Positions 27,853 to 36,911 are shown, numbered from the stretch's first letter. The stretch is 64,000 bases of DNA from Campylobacter concisus (GCF_003048775.2 NZ_CP049272.1:496001-560000), one strand, 5' to 3'. Made by a program: numbers and translations. The notes: generated from the letters alone by a model not told the origin.

Positions 27853-29135
27853 GAATTTATCCATTAGAAAAAAGTCTAAATTTAACTATTGACGACATCG
27901 CAGCGGATAAGTCCATCTCGCATAGATGCGCGATTTTTTCACTTTTAAGCGATAAACCATCTCGCATTAGAAACTATCTAAGAGCAGGCGATACGCTAAA
28001 TACCTTAAAAATAGTCAAGCTTTTAGGCGCAAAAGTTGAGGACAATGGCTCTGAAATAACGATCACACCGCCGCAAAAGATAAAAGAGCCAAATGAAATT
28101 TTAGAGTGTGGCAACTCAGGTACTGCGATGAGGCTTTTTATGGGACTATTAGCCGCACAGGATGGCTTTTTTGTGCTAAGTGGCGATAGATATTTAAACT
28201 CACGTCCAATGGCTAGAATAGCAAAACCTCTAAACGATATGGGTGCAAAGATAGATGGCGCAAACAACGCAAACAACGCTCCGCTTTGCATAAGAGGGAC
28301 CAAATTTGAAAGATTTGATTTTGAGGGCAAGATCGCCTCAGCTCAGGTAAAAAGTGCGCTTTTATTAGCGGCTCTTTACTCAAATGGCTGCAAATTTAGT
28401 GAACCAGAGCTAAGCAGAGACCACACTGAGCGAATGCTTGCTGGCATGGGAGCTGATATAAAATGTGGCGACCTAGAGATCACTTTAGAGCCGATGAAAG
28501 CCCCACTTGCACCACTTGATATAGATGTGCCAAATGATCCAAGTTCTGCATTTTTCTTTGCGGTCGCAGCACTTATCATTCCGGGCTCACACATTATTTT
28601 AAAAAATATCTTGCTAAATAAAACTCGTATCGAAGCTTATAAAATTCTAGAAAAAATGGGAGCTGAGATAAAATTTCACAAAACTTTAAGCAAATATGAA
28701 GATATCGGTGATATCGAGGTCAAGTACTCACCAAATTTAAAAGGTATAGAAGTTAGCGAAAATATCTCGTGGCTCATCGACGAAGCCCCAGCTTTAGCCA
28801 TCGCATTCGCCTGCGCAAAGGGCCAAAGCAAGCTAACAAATGCAAAAGAGCTTCGCGTAAAAGAGAGCGATAGAATTGCTGTCACGATAAATGCGCTAAA
28901 GCAGTGCGGTGTCGATGCTAGCGAGCTTGAAGATGGCTTTATCATAAATGGCTCTGAGGCGAAATTTGCCACGATCGATAGCCACGGAGATCACAGGATC
29001 GCCATGAGCTTTGCCATACTTGGACTAAAATGTGGCATGCAGATAGAAAAGAGCGAATTTATCGCCACTTCGTTTCCAAATTTTGCTGAAATTTTAAAGA
29101 AAATGGGAGCTAGAGTTGAAGATCGAGCTTGCTAG
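27849..29135 (+). CDS. aroA: 3-Phosphoshikimate 1-carboxyvinyltransferase (EPSP synthase)
   Basis: 428 residues. It joins PEP to shikimate-3-phosphate in chorismate synthesis. Motifs visible are DKSISHR near the N-terminus, LECGNSGTAMRLFMGLL, GDRYLNSRPM, KSALLLAAL and the C-terminal RVKESDRIA and DHRIAMSFA. Starts by ATGA overlap with pheT. Its 3' end overlaps the ispH start by 20 bp. In the pheST-aroA-ispH-rpsA run conserved in Campylobacter. Confidence 0.96.
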   Translation: MRIYPLEKSLNLTIDDIAADKSISHRCAIFSLLSDKPSRIRNYLRAGDTLNTLKIVKLLGAKVEDNGSEITITPPQKIKEPNEILECGNSGTAMRLFMGLLAAQDGFFVLSGDRYLNSRPMARIAKPLNDMGAKIDGANNANNAPLCIRGTKFERFDFEGKIASAQVKSALLLAALYSNGCKFSEPELSRDHTERMLAGMGADIKCGDLEITLEPMKAPLAPLDIDVPNDPSSAFFFAVAALIIPGSHIILKNILLNKTRIEAYKILEKMGAEIKFHKTLSKYEDIGDIEVKYSPNLKGIEVSENISWLIDEAPALAIAFACAKGQSKLTNAKELRVKESDRIAVTINALKQCGVDASELEDGFIINGSEAKFATIDSHGDHRIAMSFAILGLKCGMQIEKSEFIATSFPNFAEILKKMGARVEDRAC

Positions 29136-29940
29136 TAGTTATGGCTTTTGCTTTGGCGTAAAAAGGGCGATAAAGATAGCCGAAAATGCTGGAGATGCCG
29201 CAACTATCGGCCCACTCATCCATAACAACGAAGAGATAAATAGGCTTGAGAAAAACTACAATGTAAAGACGCTTGAGGGCATAGATGAGCTAAAAGATGA
29301 GAAAAAGGCGATTATCCGCACTCACGGCATCACTAAAAATGATCTTGCAGAGCTAAAAAAGACCGATATAAAAGTAATCGATGCAACTTGCCCATTTGTG
29401 ACAAAGCCACAACAAATTTGCGAAAAAATGAGCGAAGAGGGCTATGATGTGGTGATCTTTGGCGATATGCATCACCCAGAGGTAAAAGGGGTGAAGTCGT
29501 ATGCCAAGGGTAATGTCTATGTTGTGCTTGAAGAGAGCGAGCTAGAGGGCATTAAATTTAAGCAAAAGGTCGCGCTTGTTAGCCAAACTACTAGAAAAGT
29601 TGAGAAATTTATGCAGATCGCAAACTATCTCATGCTTCATGTAAAAGAGCTGCGCGTTTTTAACACAATCTGCAATGCGACATTTGAAAACCAAGAGGCT
29701 GCTAAAAATTTAGCAAAAAGAGCTGACGTGATGATAATTATTGGCGGTAAAAACAGCTCAAACACAAAACAACTCTACCTAATATCTAAAAATTTCTGCG
29801 AAGATAGCTATCTCATTGAAAGCGAAGAAGAGCTTGAGGGATCATGGTTTGATGGCAAAAATTTGTGTGGCATAAGTGCGGGTGCAAGTACGCCTGACTG
29901 GATCATACAAAAAGTAGTTGACAGAATCAAAAAAGTATAA
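29116..29940 (+). CDS. ispH: 4-Hydroxy-3-methylbut-2-enyl diphosphate reductase
   Basis: 274 residues from a TTG start inside the end of aroA, consistent with the family N-terminus MKIELASSYGFCFGVKRA. It carries an iron-sulfur cluster held by three cysteines, visible in FCFGVKRA, ATCPFV and NTICNAT, plus the catalytic THG and TT/SNT segments. It makes IPP and DMAPP in the last step of the MEP pathway. Translational coupling with aroA is likely from the overlap. Confidence 0.95.
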   Translation: MKIELASSYGFCFGVKRAIKIAENAGDAATIGPLIHNNEEINRLEKNYNVKTLEGIDELKDEKKAIIRTHGITKNDLAELKKTDIKVIDATCPFVTKPQQICEKMSEEGYDVVIFGDMHHPEVKGVKSYAKGNVYVVLEESELEGIKFKQKVALVSQTTRKVEKFMQIANYLMLHVKELRVFNTICNATFENQEAAKNLAKRADVMIIIGGKNSSNTKQLYLISKNFCEDSYLIESEEELEGSWFDGKNLCGISAGASTPDWIIQKVVDRIKKV

Positions 29941-29969
29941 AATTTATCCTAGCTAAAGCCACAATTAAC

Positions 29970-29975
29970 TATAAT
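29970..29975 (+). promoter_or_regulatory. Probable -10 box of the rpsA promoter
   Basis: A perfect TATAAT in an AT-rich stretch 46 bases before the rpsA ATG, with AAAGGATC as its ribosome site. Campylobacter promoters commonly lack a -35 box, and none is clear here. Confidence 0.5.
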
Positions 29976-30020
29976 AAGCCAATTTGCCGCTACTGGCATA
30001 ATAAAATTTAAAGGATCAAG

Positions 30021-31697
30021 ATGGCTGTGAACAAAAGTGTTCAATTAGGAAAAGCAAAAGACGAAGATATCGAAGATATCGATTTTGCTGCGATGTTAGA
30101 GGAGTCTTTTAAAAAGACTGAAGAAGATAGTGACGCAAAGATCGTCAGTATCAATGGTGATGAGGTTTTAATTGACGTTGGCAAGAAGTCAGAAGGCATT
30201 TTAAATGTTTCTGAGATCACTGACGCAAACGGCAACCTGACGCATAAAGTTGGCGATACGATCAAAGTTGTAATAACTGGATCAAGAAATGGAAGACCTA
30301 TAGTGTCGCACAAAAAAGCACTTAGAAAAGAGAAAGTTAAAGCTTTCATCGAAGCTTACGATCCTGAAAATTCTGGCGAAATCGACGTAAAAGTAGTTGG
30401 AAAAAATAAAGGTGGTTTTATCACTCAAGACGCAAATGGCGTAGAATTTTTCTTACCAAGAACGCACAGCGGATTTAAAAACGCTGAGGGCGTAGTTGGA
30501 AAATCATACAAAGTAAGAGTTATAAAAATTGATAAAGAAGAAAATAGCATAGTTGTCTCTAGAAAGAAAATTTTAGATGATGACCGCAAAAAACGTAAAG
30601 AAGCTCTATCAAGCATAGTAGAAAATGATAGCGTTATAGAAGGCACAGTTAAAAAAATCACAACTTATGGCATGTTTGTTGATGTTGGCGGAGTCGATGG
30701 ACTTGTGCATTATAGCGAGATAAGCTATAAGGGCCCAGTAAACCCTAGCTCACTATATAAAGAAGGTGATAAAGTTTTAGTTAAAGTTATCAGTTATGAC
30801 AACGAAAAACGCCACTTGTCTCTATCTATCAAGGCGGCTACTCCAGATCCTTGGGAAGAGATCATAAACGATGGACTAGAGGTTGGCGACACTATTAAAG
30901 TTACAGTTAGCAATATCGAGCCTTACGGCGCATTTGTTGATCTTGGAAATGATATTGAAGGATTTTTACATATATCTGAAATTTCATGGGACAAAAATAT
31001 CAAAAATCCAAAAGATCACATTAATGAAGGTCAAGAGATCGATGTTGAGGTTATTGAGATAGATGCAAAAGGACATCGTCTAAGAGTGAGCCTTAAAAAT
31101 TTACTTCCAAAGCCATTTGATGAGTTTAAGGCAAAACACAAAGAGGGCGACGTAGTAAAAGGCGTTGTGACAACTATCACAAATTTTGGTGCATTTGTTA
31201 GAGTAGGCTGCGTTGAGGGCTTGTTACACAATGAAGATGCATCTTGGGATAGGAATGACAAGTGCAAAGATATGTTTAAAGCTGGTGACGAGCTTGAAGT
31301 AAAGATCATCAAAATCGATAGTGCTGAACAAAAAGTTTCACTTAGCCTAAAAGATCTAAAACAAAGTCCAGTTCAAGCATTTGCTGATAAATTTAATGTA
31401 GGTGATATCGTAAAAGGAACAATTCGCGACATTAAAGACTTTGGCGTATTTGTAGAGCTTGGTGATAACGTTGATGCGCTGATCCGCAAAGAAGATCTAG
31501 GTAGTGTAGATGTTAGCACACTTAAGATCGGCGATGAGATCGAAGCAGCTATCGCATTTATCGATGAGAAGAAAAATAGAATACGCCTAAGTATACGCCG
31601 TTTAGCAAAACAAAAAGAGCGTGAAGTGTTAAATGAGATCAATGATAATGATGATAAAGTAACACTCGGCGATATTATAAAAGAACAATTACTTTAG
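30021..31697 (+). CDS. rpsA: 30S ribosomal protein S1
   Basis: 558 residues. After a ~30-residue acidic N-terminus (EDEDIEDIDFAAMLEESF) there are six S1 OB-fold repeats. Repeats 3-6 are clearest, each with the pattern G-x-x-x-G-x-V-x-x-I-x-x-[FY]-G-x-F-V, for example VVKGVVTTITNFGAFVRVG and IVKGTIRDIKDFGVFVELG. It helps mRNA docking and unfolding on the 30S subunit. It is encoded between ispH and a small membrane-anchored protein, the same order as in C. jejuni. Confidence 0.96.
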   Translation: MAVNKSVQLGKAKDEDIEDIDFAAMLEESFKKTEEDSDAKIVSINGDEVLIDVGKKSEGILNVSEITDANGNLTHKVGDTIKVVITGSRNGRPIVSHKKALRKEKVKAFIEAYDPENSGEIDVKVVGKNKGGFITQDANGVEFFLPRTHSGFKNAEGVVGKSYKVRVIKIDKEENSIVVSRKKILDDDRKKRKEALSSIVENDSVIEGTVKKITTYGMFVDVGGVDGLVHYSEISYKGPVNPSSLYKEGDKVLVKVISYDNEKRHLSLSIKAATPDPWEEIINDGLEVGDTIKVTVSNIEPYGAFVDLGNDIEGFLHISEISWDKNIKNPKDHINEGQEIDVEVIEIDAKGHRLRVSLKNLLPKPFDEFKAKHKEGDVVKGVVTTITNFGAFVRVGCVEGLLHNEDASWDRNDKCKDMFKAGDELEVKIIKIDSAEQKVSLSLKDLKQSPVQAFADKFNVGDIVKGTIRDIKDFGVFVELGDNVDALIRKEDLGSVDVSTLKIGDEIEAAIAFIDEKKNRIRLSIRRLAKQKEREVLNEINDNDDKVTLGDIIKEQLL

Positions 31698-31702
31698 TTT
31701 AA

Positions 31703-32185
31703 ATGGGCAGACGCATACTTTTATTAGTAGTTGTCCTGCTATTTGTTATATTGGGTTTGGTTGGAATTTCTCTTGTTAAATTTGCAAGTATAAATTTCAG
31801 CCAAATATCTGAAGAAAATATCACAAATGAGCAAAATTTAACTAAAAACACGACCAGCAATACCAACTGGATGAGTGAGCTAGCAACTATTAGAAAAAGA
31901 GATTATGTGCTGCCTGTAAATGAAATTTTTATAGAATACAACCGACCCAAAATAGAAAAACCAAAGATTACTGCATATGAGCTTTTGATAGATAAAAATG
32001 ATATCTATTCAATGTTTTGTTTGATGCAGACTTTAAGAAAAAGTGAGGTCGATTTTACTGTTGTAAAAGATGGTGCAAAAAGCCAGATATTTTTAAATAC
32101 TCAAGACTCTAAACTTCTACAAAATATCATTTTAGAACTAAGAGTTTATGATATCCACTCAAGTGTGAGAGAGGTAAAATTATGA
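31703..32185 (+). CDS. Hypothetical membrane-anchored protein
   Basis: 160 residues starting five bases after rpsA. One N-terminal membrane segment (residues 4-26, basic MGRR before it) leaves the rest in the periplasm. Residues 30-60 are Asn/Thr-rich linker; about 90-160 form a mixed alpha/beta domain of unknown family. The stop overlaps the serA ATG (ATGA). A hypothetical gene occupies the same place in C. jejuni, so the gene is probably conserved in the genus. No function can be assigned. Confidence 0.75.
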   Translation: MGRRILLLVVVLLFVILGLVGISLVKFASINFSQISEENITNEQNLTKNTTSNTNWMSELATIRKRDYVLPVNEIFIEYNRPKIEKPKITAYELLIDKNDIYSMFCLMQTLRKSEVDFTVVKDGAKSQIFLNTQDSKLLQNIILELRVYDIHSSVREVKL

Positions 32186-33759
32186 AAACTATCATTGTTT
32201 GCGATGCGATACATCCAGTAGGTTTTGAACTTTTAAAAAAAGAGCAAGATATAAATGTAATAGACGCAGTTAATACTCCCAAAGATGAACTTTTAAAAAT
32301 TTTAGGCGAGGCTGATGTTGCTATAACAAGAAGCTCAACTGAAGTAAACGAGGCCTTTTTAAACGCTGGTAAAAAACTAAAAGCTATTGTTAGAGCTGGT
32401 GTTGGTGTAGATAATGTCGATATAGAAGGATGCTCAAGGCGTGGCATAATAGCTATGAACGTTCCAACTGCAAACACTATTGCTGCAGTTGAGCTAACAA
32501 TGGCTCATATGCTAGCTTCAGCTAGATCCCTTGAATACGCTCATAATGATCTAAAGCTAGATAGAATCTGGAAGCGTGAGAAATGGTATGGGGTTGAGCT
32601 TTTTAAGAAAAAGCTTGGTGTGATCGGCTTTGGAAATATTGGCTCGAGAGTAGCTGTTCGTGCAAAAGCTTTTGGTATGGAGATCATCGCTTATGATCCA
32701 TATATTGACCCATCTAAAGTTATCGATATGGGCGGTACTTACACTAAAAATTTTGATGATATTTTAGCATGTGATTTTATCACGATCCATACGCCAAAGA
32801 CTAAAGAAACAACCAATATGATCGGCGCCAAAGAGATCGCAAAAATGAAAGATGGCGTAAGACTTATAAACTGCGCTAGAGGCGGTCTTTATAACGAAGA
32901 AGCGCTTTATGAAGGACTAAAAAGTGGCAAAATAGCATTTGCTGGTATTGATGTTTTTACAAGAGAGCCAGCAACTGATCATCCACTTCTTGATCTAAAC
33001 AATGTAAGTGTAACTCCACATCTTGGAGCAAATACGCTTGAATCACAGCGAAATATCGCAGTTGAGGCAGTCGAACAAGCTATTTTAGCAGCTCGTGGTA
33101 TAAGCTATCCAAATGCGTTAAATTTACCTATAAAAACAGAAGATCTACCACCATTTGTTGAGCCTTATATCGATCTTACAAGCAAGATGGCATTTCTTGC
33201 TGCACAGATAAATAAAAGCGTTATTAAGGCTATTCGTATCGAGACTCACGGTCAAATTAGCGAATATGCAAATTCAATGCTAACATTTGCCATAGTTGGT
33301 GCATTAAAAGAGAGTCTTGGTGATGCGATAAATTATGTAAATGCTAAATTTTTATGCGATGAAAAAGGTATAGTGACTGAAACTAGCCTTGGCGGAGATA
33401 GTATTTTTAAAAATAAAATTACCGTTCGCTTAACTACCGAAAATGGTATTGTAACTGTTGGCGGAACGGTATTTGGTGAAAATCAGCAACGCATCGTAAC
33501 GATAAATGGCTTTAAGACCGACTTTAAGCCAAAAGGTAAGATGATCATCTTTAAAAACCATGACGTGCCAGGCGTTATCGCTCAGATTAGTAAAATTTTA
33601 GCTGATGAAAAGATTAATATCGCAGACTTCCGCCTTGGTAGAGATGATCACAATATGGCACTTGCTGTCATTTTGGTTGATGAACATATAAAAGCAGAAA
33701 CGTTAGAGAGACTAAACGCACTTGAAGCTTGCGTTTGGGCTCAATACGCAGTTATATAA
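32182..33759 (+). CDS. serA: D-3-phosphoglycerate dehydrogenase
   Basis: 525 residues, the long form. The N-terminal substrate and NAD domains include the Rossmann loop GFGNIGSRVAVRA at ~150, RGGLYNEEALYEGLKSG, and the His-Glu catalytic segments (DVFTREPATDHPL, TPHLGANT). Then comes an intervening ASB domain (~320-450) and a C-terminal ACT domain (NHDVPGVIAQISKIL). It makes 3-phosphohydroxypyruvate, the first step of serine synthesis; the ACT domain usually gives feedback by serine. Coupled by ATGA overlap to the preceding gene. Confidence 0.95.
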   Translation: MKTIIVCDAIHPVGFELLKKEQDINVIDAVNTPKDELLKILGEADVAITRSSTEVNEAFLNAGKKLKAIVRAGVGVDNVDIEGCSRRGIIAMNVPTANTIAAVELTMAHMLASARSLEYAHNDLKLDRIWKREKWYGVELFKKKLGVIGFGNIGSRVAVRAKAFGMEIIAYDPYIDPSKVIDMGGTYTKNFDDILACDFITIHTPKTKETTNMIGAKEIAKMKDGVRLINCARGGLYNEEALYEGLKSGKIAFAGIDVFTREPATDHPLLDLNNVSVTPHLGANTLESQRNIAVEAVEQAILAARGISYPNALNLPIKTEDLPPFVEPYIDLTSKMAFLAAQINKSVIKAIRIETHGQISEYANSMLTFAIVGALKESLGDAINYVNAKFLCDEKGIVTETSLGGDSIFKNKITVRLTTENGIVTVGGTVFGENQQRIVTINGFKTDFKPKGKMIIFKNHDVPGVIAQISKILADEKINIADFRLGRDDHNMALAVILVDEHIKAETLERLNALEACVWAQYAVI

Positions 33760-33778
33760 AATTTTGAAAGGATAAAAA

Positions 33779-34345
33779 ATGGCTTCATATTCAATGGGCG
33801 ATCTAAAAAAAGGGCTAAAGATCGAGATCGATGGCGTTCCTTATAAAATCGTAGAATATCAACACGTTAAACCGGGCAAAGGTGCAGCTTTTGTTCGTGC
33901 AAAAATCAAATCTTTTATCGATGGAAAAGTGCTTGAAAAGACTTTTCATGCAGGCGATAAATGCGAGCAACCACATCTTGAAGAAAAAGAGATGCAGTAT
34001 CTTTATGATGATGGTGAGTATTGTCAGTTTATGGATACGGTTACTTATGAACAAGTTGCTATCAGCGATGAGGATGTGGGTGATGTTAAAAAATGGATGA
34101 TCGATGGCATGATGGTTGAAATTTTATTTCACAATGGCAATGCGATCGGCGTTGAAGTGCCACAAGTAGTTGAGCTAAAGATAGTTGAGACCCCACCAAA
34201 TTTCAAGGGTGATACGCAAGGTGGTAAAAAGCCAGCTACTCTTGAGAGTGGTGCGGTAGTTCAGATACCATTTCACGTACTTGAGGGCGAGGTTATCCGT
34301 GTGGATACTGTTCGCGGCGAGTATATCGAGCGTGCGAATAAATAA
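33779..34345 (+). CDS. efp: Elongation factor P
   Basis: 188 residues, three beta-barrel domains. It relieves ribosome stalling at polyproline. The modification site loop reads [14 protein letters not shown], with the lysine between G and G that EpmA lysylates in bacteria carrying that enzyme. The C-terminal [13 protein letters not shown] matches the family. It starts 19 bp after serA with GAAAGGAT. Confidence 0.96.
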   Translation: MASYSMGDLKKGLKIEIDGVPYKIVEYQHVKPGKGAAFVRAKIKSFIDGKVLEKTFHAGDKCEQPHLEEKEMQYLYDDGEYCQFMDTVTYEQVAISDEDVGDVKKWMIDGMMVEILFHNGNAIGVEVPQVVELKIVETPPNFKGDTQGGKKPATLESGAVVQIPFHVLEGEVIRVDTVRGEYIERANK

Positions 34346-34644
34346 TGCAGTTTAATCTTTCTTACTAAAACGTTTAGTCTTAGCTAAAGTCACTATTTAA
34401 AAAGTATTGGCTTTAGCAAAAACTTCATTTCATACATTGTAAAATTTCAAGTAGCACTAGCATAAAATACACAAAATTTTTATATTTTATAAAAATCCAA
34501 ATATAGCCAAATATCGGCTCATAAAATATTTAAAAATCAAAAAATATATAAAAAAATGAAAATTCTTAGCGAGATAGGCTAACGCTTTAACTATAAAATT
34601 TTTATATTAGGATAGTAGAACCATAAGTCAAAAATAGGGAAAAA
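34346..34644. other. Intergenic region between efp and selW, no gene seen
   Basis: About 300 AT-rich bases. An imperfect inverted repeat, GCTAAAGTCA at about 34384 with TGGCTTTAGC at about 34410, could end efp transcription. No open frame with a ribosome site, no tRNA and no direct repeats are visible. Confidence 0.5.
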
Positions 34645-34664
34645 CGAGACGGTTTCCCGTCTCG
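34645..34664 (-). terminator. Rho-independent terminator of the SelW-like gene
   Basis: On the minus strand CGAGACGG-GAAA-CCGTCTCG is a perfect 8-bp stem with a GAAA tetraloop, followed at once by TTTTTCCC. It lies 10 bases past the selW-like stop, which supports a real minus-strand gene there. Confidence 0.85.
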
Positions 34665-34674
34665 GTAGCTAGCA

Positions 34675-34932
34675 TTAAGCCGACTTTGCTTTGAGATATT
34701 TGTTTATAAGAGTTGTGATCTCTTCACCGTGAGGAAATCTCGCTTCATCATTTCCGATGCGATCTTTCTTAGAAAATATAACATCTCCATCAACCTCGAC
34801 GATGAAATTTCCACCATCACCTATAACCTTTTCGACTCTTGCATCACTAAAGTTCGCTTTTATTTCATCTTCTACACGAGAAGCTACCGGACGATAGTTT
34901 CAAGAGTTGCAGTAAATAATTTTTACTTGCAT
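34675..34932 (-). CDS. SelW/Rdx-like selenoprotein (in-frame UGA = Sec)
   Basis: 85 residues when the UGA at 34900-34902 is read as selenocysteine. The N-terminus MQVKIIYCNS-U-NYRPVA gives Cys8-x-x-Sec11, the redox CxxU motif of the SelT/SelW/SelH (Rdx) family. The rest fits too: GGNFIVEVDGDVIFSK, then RFPHGEE and a C-terminal helix. The ATG at 34932 has AAAGGA seven bases upstream. A hairpin suited to a bacterial SECIS follows the UGA, and a perfect terminator follows the stop. It is probably a small cytoplasmic thiol/selenol redox protein. Ordinary gene calling would miss it or call it a pseudogene. Confidence 0.85.
34869..34902 (-). promoter_or_regulatory. Putative bacterial SECIS of the SelW-like gene
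   Basis: UGA, then 16 nt, then CTTCT-CGTGT-AGAAG: a 5-bp stem with a 5-nt loop that has G at its second position. Position and loop fit the loose rules for SelB-bound bacterial SECIS hairpins. The loop resembles the GGTGT loop of the fdhA SECIS in this window. Confidence 0.55.
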
Positions 34933-35016
34933 GCTCTGTCCTTTCTTGTGAAATAAGCCAATATTATATAAAATTTTACTTAACAAATAAAACATATTAT
35001 TGTAAAGGATAAATTT

Positions 35017-35568
35017 ATGAAAAAAGTTGCTGTGATTTTAGCTGAAGGATTTGAGGAGATAGAAGCACTAACTTCTGTTGATGTTTTACGTAGAGCTGGA
35101 GCGATAGCTTCTATTGTTGGGCTAAATGACGTAAACATCAAAGGATGTCACAATATATGCGTAAAAGCTGATGTGACACTTCGCGAGATGAAAGAGCTAG
35201 ACTATGATGCGATCGTCCTTCCTGGTGGACTTCCAGGAGCTAGCAATCTAGCAAACGATACAAGACTCAAAGCAATTTTGCAAAATTTTGATAAAAGCAA
35301 TAAGCTCATTTGTGCCATTTGTGCTGCTCCTATGGTGCTTGAGAGTGCTGGTGTGCTAAAAGATCATTTTGTTTGTTATCCAGGATTCGAAGAAAATGTA
35401 AGAAGTGATAAAAAGGGCTATGATAACGGCAAGAGTGTATTGAGGGATCAAAATATTATTACAGCAAAAGGTCCTGCTTTTTCAATGGAATTTGCACTTT
35501 TTATAGTTAAAAATTTACTTGGCGATGAAGCCTATCTTCAAGTAAAGAATGATTTACTTTATAAATAG
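35017..35568 (+). CDS. DJ-1/PfpI family protein
   Basis: 183 residues, the flavodoxin-like DJ-1 fold. It has GFEEIEALTSVDVLRRAG with the conserved Glu, VLPGGLPGA, and the nucleophile elbow CAICAAPMVLE with the reactive cysteine near residue 104. Members act as deglycases, chaperones or oxidative-stress sensors; it is nearest the ThiJ/YajL type by length and motifs. It is divergent from the selenoprotein gene, so both redox-linked genes may share the 34933-35016 promoter region. AAAGGAT precedes the ATG. Confidence 0.9.
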   Translation: MKKVAVILAEGFEEIEALTSVDVLRRAGAIASIVGLNDVNIKGCHNICVKADVTLREMKELDYDAIVLPGGLPGASNLANDTRLKAILQNFDKSNKLICAICAAPMVLESAGVLKDHFVCYPGFEENVRSDKKGYDNGKSVLRDQNIITAKGPAFSMEFALFIVKNLLGDEAYLQVKNDLLYK

Positions 35569-35741
35569 CTTATAAAGATAAAATAGTTTTTTATTTAATT
35601 ATTCTTTTTAAACTTAAGATTGGATTTTGTTTAGTGATAGTTGTAAAAGTTCTATATATACGAGTTTGTAGCTTTTAAGAATATTTTTCAAAAAAATATA
35701 ATAATTTTTTGATTTTTTACATCTTTTTGACGAAAATTAGC

Positions 35742-35778
35742 TATTATCACACTAACCGAATAAATCGGTAATTTTTTT
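35742..35778 (+). promoter_or_regulatory. Promoter and terminator-like leader hairpin of the RRM gene
   Basis: A -10-like TATTAT (35742-35747) is followed by ACCGA-ATAAA-TCGGT (35755-35769) and then ATTTTTTT, which runs straight into the AAGGAA ribosome site. The hairpin would lie at the very 5' end of the mRNA. It may be a weak attenuator or a site for autoregulation by the RNA-binding protein; the stem is only 5 bp. Confidence 0.4.
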
Positions 35779-35791
35779 AAGGAACACTCCT

Positions 35792-36037
35792 GTGAATATT
35801 TATGTAGGAAATTTGTCGTATAGAACGACAGAGGCAGAATTAAAGGAAGCCTTTGCACAATTTGGTGAAGTAAGGCGAGCAAAAATAGTAAAAGATAGAG
35901 AAACTGATCGCTCAAAAGGCTTTGGCTTTGTTGAAATGGACGATGCAAATGAGGGACAAAAAGCTATAGACGCACTAAATGAAAAAGAACTAGGCGGACG
36001 TACTTTAAGGGTAAATGAGGCTAGACCAAGGGATTAA
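35792..36037 (+). CDS. Small RRM-type RNA-binding protein
   Basis: 81 residues, a single RNA recognition motif from a GTG start with AAGGAA upstream. RNP2 (IYVGNL) and RNP1 (KGFGFVEM) are intact with their aromatic residues. The end GGRTLRVNEARP is typical of the cyanobacterial/proteobacterial Rbp group. It binds single-stranded RNA, probably as a post-transcriptional or cold-linked regulator. Its last 23 bases overlap the next gene, implying coupled translation. Confidence 0.92.
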   Translation: MNIYVGNLSYRTTEAELKEAFAQFGEVRRAKIVKDRETDRSKGFGFVEMDDANEGQKAIDALNEKELGGRTLRVNEARPRD

Positions 36038-36911
36038 TGACTATTTGCCACCAAATGGTGGCATAGTATCCCGCATAGCCCCTACGCCTAGTGGATTTTT
36101 GCATGCTGGCAATGCTTATAACTTCATCCTAACTTATCTTTTGACACGTTCGGCAAATGGCGTTTTGCACTTACGTATCGATGACTATGACCTTGGTAGA
36201 TACCGGCAAGAATTTGTTCAAAATATCTTTGATGTTTTAGAATTTTTAGGGCTTGAATATGATAAAGGTCCAATTAGCGTAAGTGACTTTGAACGTAATT
36301 TTAGCTTCAAAGTAAGAGCTAAAAGATACGAAGATATACTTGAAAAACTAGATGAAATTTATATCTGTGAGTGTTCTAGAACTACAAAAAATGCCTACAT
36401 AAACGGCATTTACACTAAAATTTGTAAAAATAAAAATCTAAAATTTATAAAAGACAAGACCGCCATTAGACTAAGCGTAGATGAGGGCGACCCTCTTGGT
36501 AAGCTTGTGGCAGAGCAAATGGGCGATTTTGTGATTTACAAAAAAGATTTTACGCCAGCTTACAACTTTGCAAGCGTGATAGATGACGAGGATATGGGTA
36601 TAAATTTGGTTGTTAGAGGCGAGGATCTAAAGGCTTGCACGCTAGCTCAAAGATATCTTGCAAAAAAGCTAAATTTTAGCTTTTATAATGCTAATTTTAT
36701 TCATCATAAGCTACTTTTAAAAGATGACAAAAAGCTCTCAAAAAGCTCGAAATCACCGCCAATTAATCTAAAAGATAGCCCGCAAATTTATTACAAAATT
36801 TTGGTAAATGATCTTGGTTTAGATATAAGATCAGCAGATAAAATCCAAAATCTACTTTATGAGTTTAAGCTAAAAAATATAGCCAAAAAATTTTTGCAAA
36901 GTATGAGCTAA
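36015..36911 (+). CDS. GluQ-like glutamyl-tRNA synthetase paralogue
   Basis: 298 residues: only the class I catalytic domain, without the anticodon-binding domain of GltX. The HIGH-type motif reads PSGFLHAGNAYN and the KMSKS-type motif KKLSKSSKS. The length matches E. coli GluQ-RS (YadB), which charges queuosine of tRNA-Asp with glutamate. A CEC pair near residue 123 and a later Cys could be the remains of the zinc site. The only ATG in frame with full motifs is at 36015, after AAGGGTAA inside the RRM gene. Function by family only. Confidence 0.8.
   Translation: MRLDQGINDYLPPNGGIVSRIAPTPSGFLHAGNAYNFILTYLLTRSANGVLHLRIDDYDLGRYRQEFVQNIFDVLEFLGLEYDKGPISVSDFERNFSFKVRAKRYEDILEKLDEIYICECSRTTKNAYINGIYTKICKNKNLKFIKDKTAIRLSVDEGDPLGKLVAEQMGDFVIYKKDFTPAYNFASVIDDEDMGINLVVRGEDLKACTLAQRYLAKKLNFSFYNANFIHHKLLLKDDKKLSKSSKSPPINLKDSPQIYYKILVNDLGLDIRSADKIQNLLYEFKLKNIAKKFLQSMS

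Noticed and set aside
34729..34956. Plus-strand open frame of 75 residues opposite the SelW-like gene
   Set aside because: No ribosome site or recognisable features; the minus-strand gene has motifs, a ribosome site and a terminator.
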